Positions 5,467 to 6,438 of a stretch of DNA of 6,438 nucleotides are shown here, piece by piece (position 1 is the first letter of the stretch; each line of letters starts with the position of its first letter). The notes under the pieces are model-generated. The model had not been told where the DNA came from. It ran no database searches and worked only from the letters and a program-made list of their open reading frames with translations. The position numbers and the translations under genes are program-made. Origin of the DNA: Deltaproteobacteria bacterium (GTDB taxonomy: Bacteria > Desulfobacterota > DSM-4660 > Desulfatiglandales > HGW-15); NCBI GenBank assembly GCA_019307805.1, contig JAFDIX010000168.1:1-6438 (forward strand). The letters run 5' to 3'.

Positions 5467-6438
5467 CTAGTTCCTGAGTGGTTTCCCGGTCTCCAGCATG
5501 TGTTGAATCCTTGCATGGGTTTTGGGGTCTCCACAGAGGCTGACAAATGCCTCCCGCTCCAAGTCCAGGAGGTATTGCTCACTCACCTTGGTGTCTGCAA
5601 GGACTTCTCCACCGCAGACCACATGGGCCACCTTGTTTGAAACGGTGACATCGTGGTCGGTGGCAAATCCCTGTTCATGGAGCGTCCAGATGGCGAGTTT
5701 CAACATGGCCAGGGTATCCTTACCTGCCACACGGATTTCATCAAGGGGTCTGGGGGGCCTGTAACCCTCCATGTTCATGGCCAGAACCGTTTTCTTGGCA
5801 TCATCGATCTGATAGTCCCGGTTGACCGTCATCCTGTCGGTGGGTCTGAGATACCCGAGCTTCACCGCCTCGGGCCCGGAAGTGGCCACCTTTGCAAGGG
5901 CGATGGTTTCGAAGGTCCTTGCCACGAATGGCATCAGCTCAATCTGTTTGGGGTATACCCCGCCCTTTTGCACCTCAAAGAGGTTCCGGGTATTGCGCAC
6001 TACCAGTTCTTTGGTCCCGCCACCGGACGGAATGAGGCCCACACCTACCTCTACCAGGCCCATGTAAGTCTCTGCGGCAAATCGGACCCTGTCTGCGGCC
6101 ATACAAATTTCACATCCTCCGCCAAGTGCCATTCCTGCAGGAGCGGCCACGACCGGTTTGTCCAGGTATTTCAATTTCATGAATGAATCCTGAAATGTCT
6201 TGATCATCCATTCAAGATCATCCCATTCTTCTTCAAGGGCGGTGAAGAGGACCAGGGGAAGATTGGCCCCCGCTGAAAAATTTGTACCGTGGTTCGCGAT
6301 GACCAGCCCATCGAAATCTTTGCTCACGATATCAACGGTCTTATAGACCATGTTGATGATATCATCCCCCAGGGCATTCATCTTGGTGTGGAATTCCAGG
6401 CAGACAACGCCGTCGCCGATGTCAACAAGGCTTGCGCC
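5467..6438 (-). CDS. fadN: FadN-type 3-hydroxyacyl-CoA dehydrogenase/enoyl-CoA hydratase, C-terminal part (truncated by window edge)
   Basis: The visible 323 residues are the enoyl-CoA hydratase domain and tail of a fused enzyme that hydrates trans-2-enoyl-CoA and then oxidises the 3-hydroxyacyl-CoA with NAD. The frame is open to base 6438; an in-frame ATG at 6381 is internal, because the codons before it (ASLVDIGDGVVCLEFHTKMN) belong to the conserved domain entry. Crotonase marks, numbered from the window edge: oxyanion-hole segment NFSAGANLP (53-61), second oxyanion segment MALGGGCEICMAADRVRFA (103-121), and GLVEVGVGLIPSGGGTKEL (127-145), where E130 matches the first catalytic Glu. The tail RIQHMLETGKPLRN (310-323) is typical of FadN proteins, in which the NAD-binding dehydrogenase domain comes first; that domain (about 400 or more residues) is expected just off the right edge. 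A stand-alone hydratase is less likely given the tail and gene order. Most upstream operon gene seen here. Confidence 0.9.
   Translation of the reverse strand, partial: GASLVDIGDGVVCLEFHTKMNALGDDIINMVYKTVDIVSKDFDGLVIANHGTNFSAGANLPLVLFTALEEEWDDLEWMIKTFQDSFMKLKYLDKPVVAAPAGMALGGGCEICMAADRVRFAAETYMGLVEVGVGLIPSGGGTKELVVRNTRNLFEVQKGGVYPKQIELMPFVARTFETIALAKVATSGPEAVKLGYLRPTDRMTVNRDYQIDDAKKTVLAMNMEGYRPPRPLDEIRVAGKDTLAMLKLAIWTLHEQGFATDHDVTVSNKVAHVVCGGEVLADTKVSEQYLLDLEREAFVSLCGDPKTHARIQHMLETGKPLRN

Noticed and set aside
5653..6186. Plus-strand open frame of 177 codons opposite the hydratase domain
   Set aside because: Antisense shadow; no family motifs, and the minus-strand frame is clearly the real gene.
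5467..6381. A stand-alone 304-residue enoyl-CoA hydratase starting at the ATG at 6381
   Set aside because: The same frame is open to the window edge and the codons before this ATG are conserved domain sequence, so the ATG is internal to a longer fused protein.

Overview
The window carries one strand of linked genes, all read right to left on the minus strand. It holds most of a fatty acid beta-oxidation operon followed by the start of a translation factor gene. The organism is most likely a member of the Desulfobacterota (former Deltaproteobacteria) or a close relative. The main reason is the elongation factor G fragment at the left edge, which is of the mitochondrial-EFG1-like 'spd' type known from spirochaetes, planctomycetes and deltaproteobacteria. 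The gene set fits an anaerobic or syntrophic fatty acid oxidiser. This assignment is an inference from 98 residues plus gene content, not a measured phylogeny.

Layout in transcription order: (1) 6438-5467, the C-terminal 323 residues of a FadN-type fused 3-hydroxyacyl-CoA dehydrogenase/enoyl-CoA hydratase, whose start lies off the right edge; (2) 5400-4219, a complete thiolase (FadA type); (3) 4185-2392, a complete 597-residue acyl-CoA dehydrogenase (FadE type); (4) 2391-2187, a roughly 200-base gap holding three inverted repeats and one doubtful 64-codon ORF; (5) 2186-1407, etfB; (6) 1405-437, etfA, starting one base after the etfB stop; (7) 393-364, a good intrinsic terminator closing the operon; (8) 294-1, the first 98 codons of an EF-G gene, running off the left edge.

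Together the genes encode nearly a complete turn of the beta-oxidation spiral. The dehydrogenase makes the trans-2-enoyl-CoA and passes electrons to the EtfAB flavoprotein, the fused enzyme hydrates and re-oxidises, and the thiolase releases acetyl-CoA. The order fadN-fadA-fadE is the same as in the Bacillus subtilis fadNAE operon, here extended by etfBA. No acyl-CoA synthetase, regulator or ETF:quinone oxidoreductase is visible. The operon promoter is outside the window.

Most of the window is ordinary, well-conserved metabolism, and I found no sign of an undescribed system. The parts worth a second look are the hairpin-rich gap before etfB, the EF-G subtype and the hairpin in its leader, and the variant nucleotide-binding loop of EtfB.
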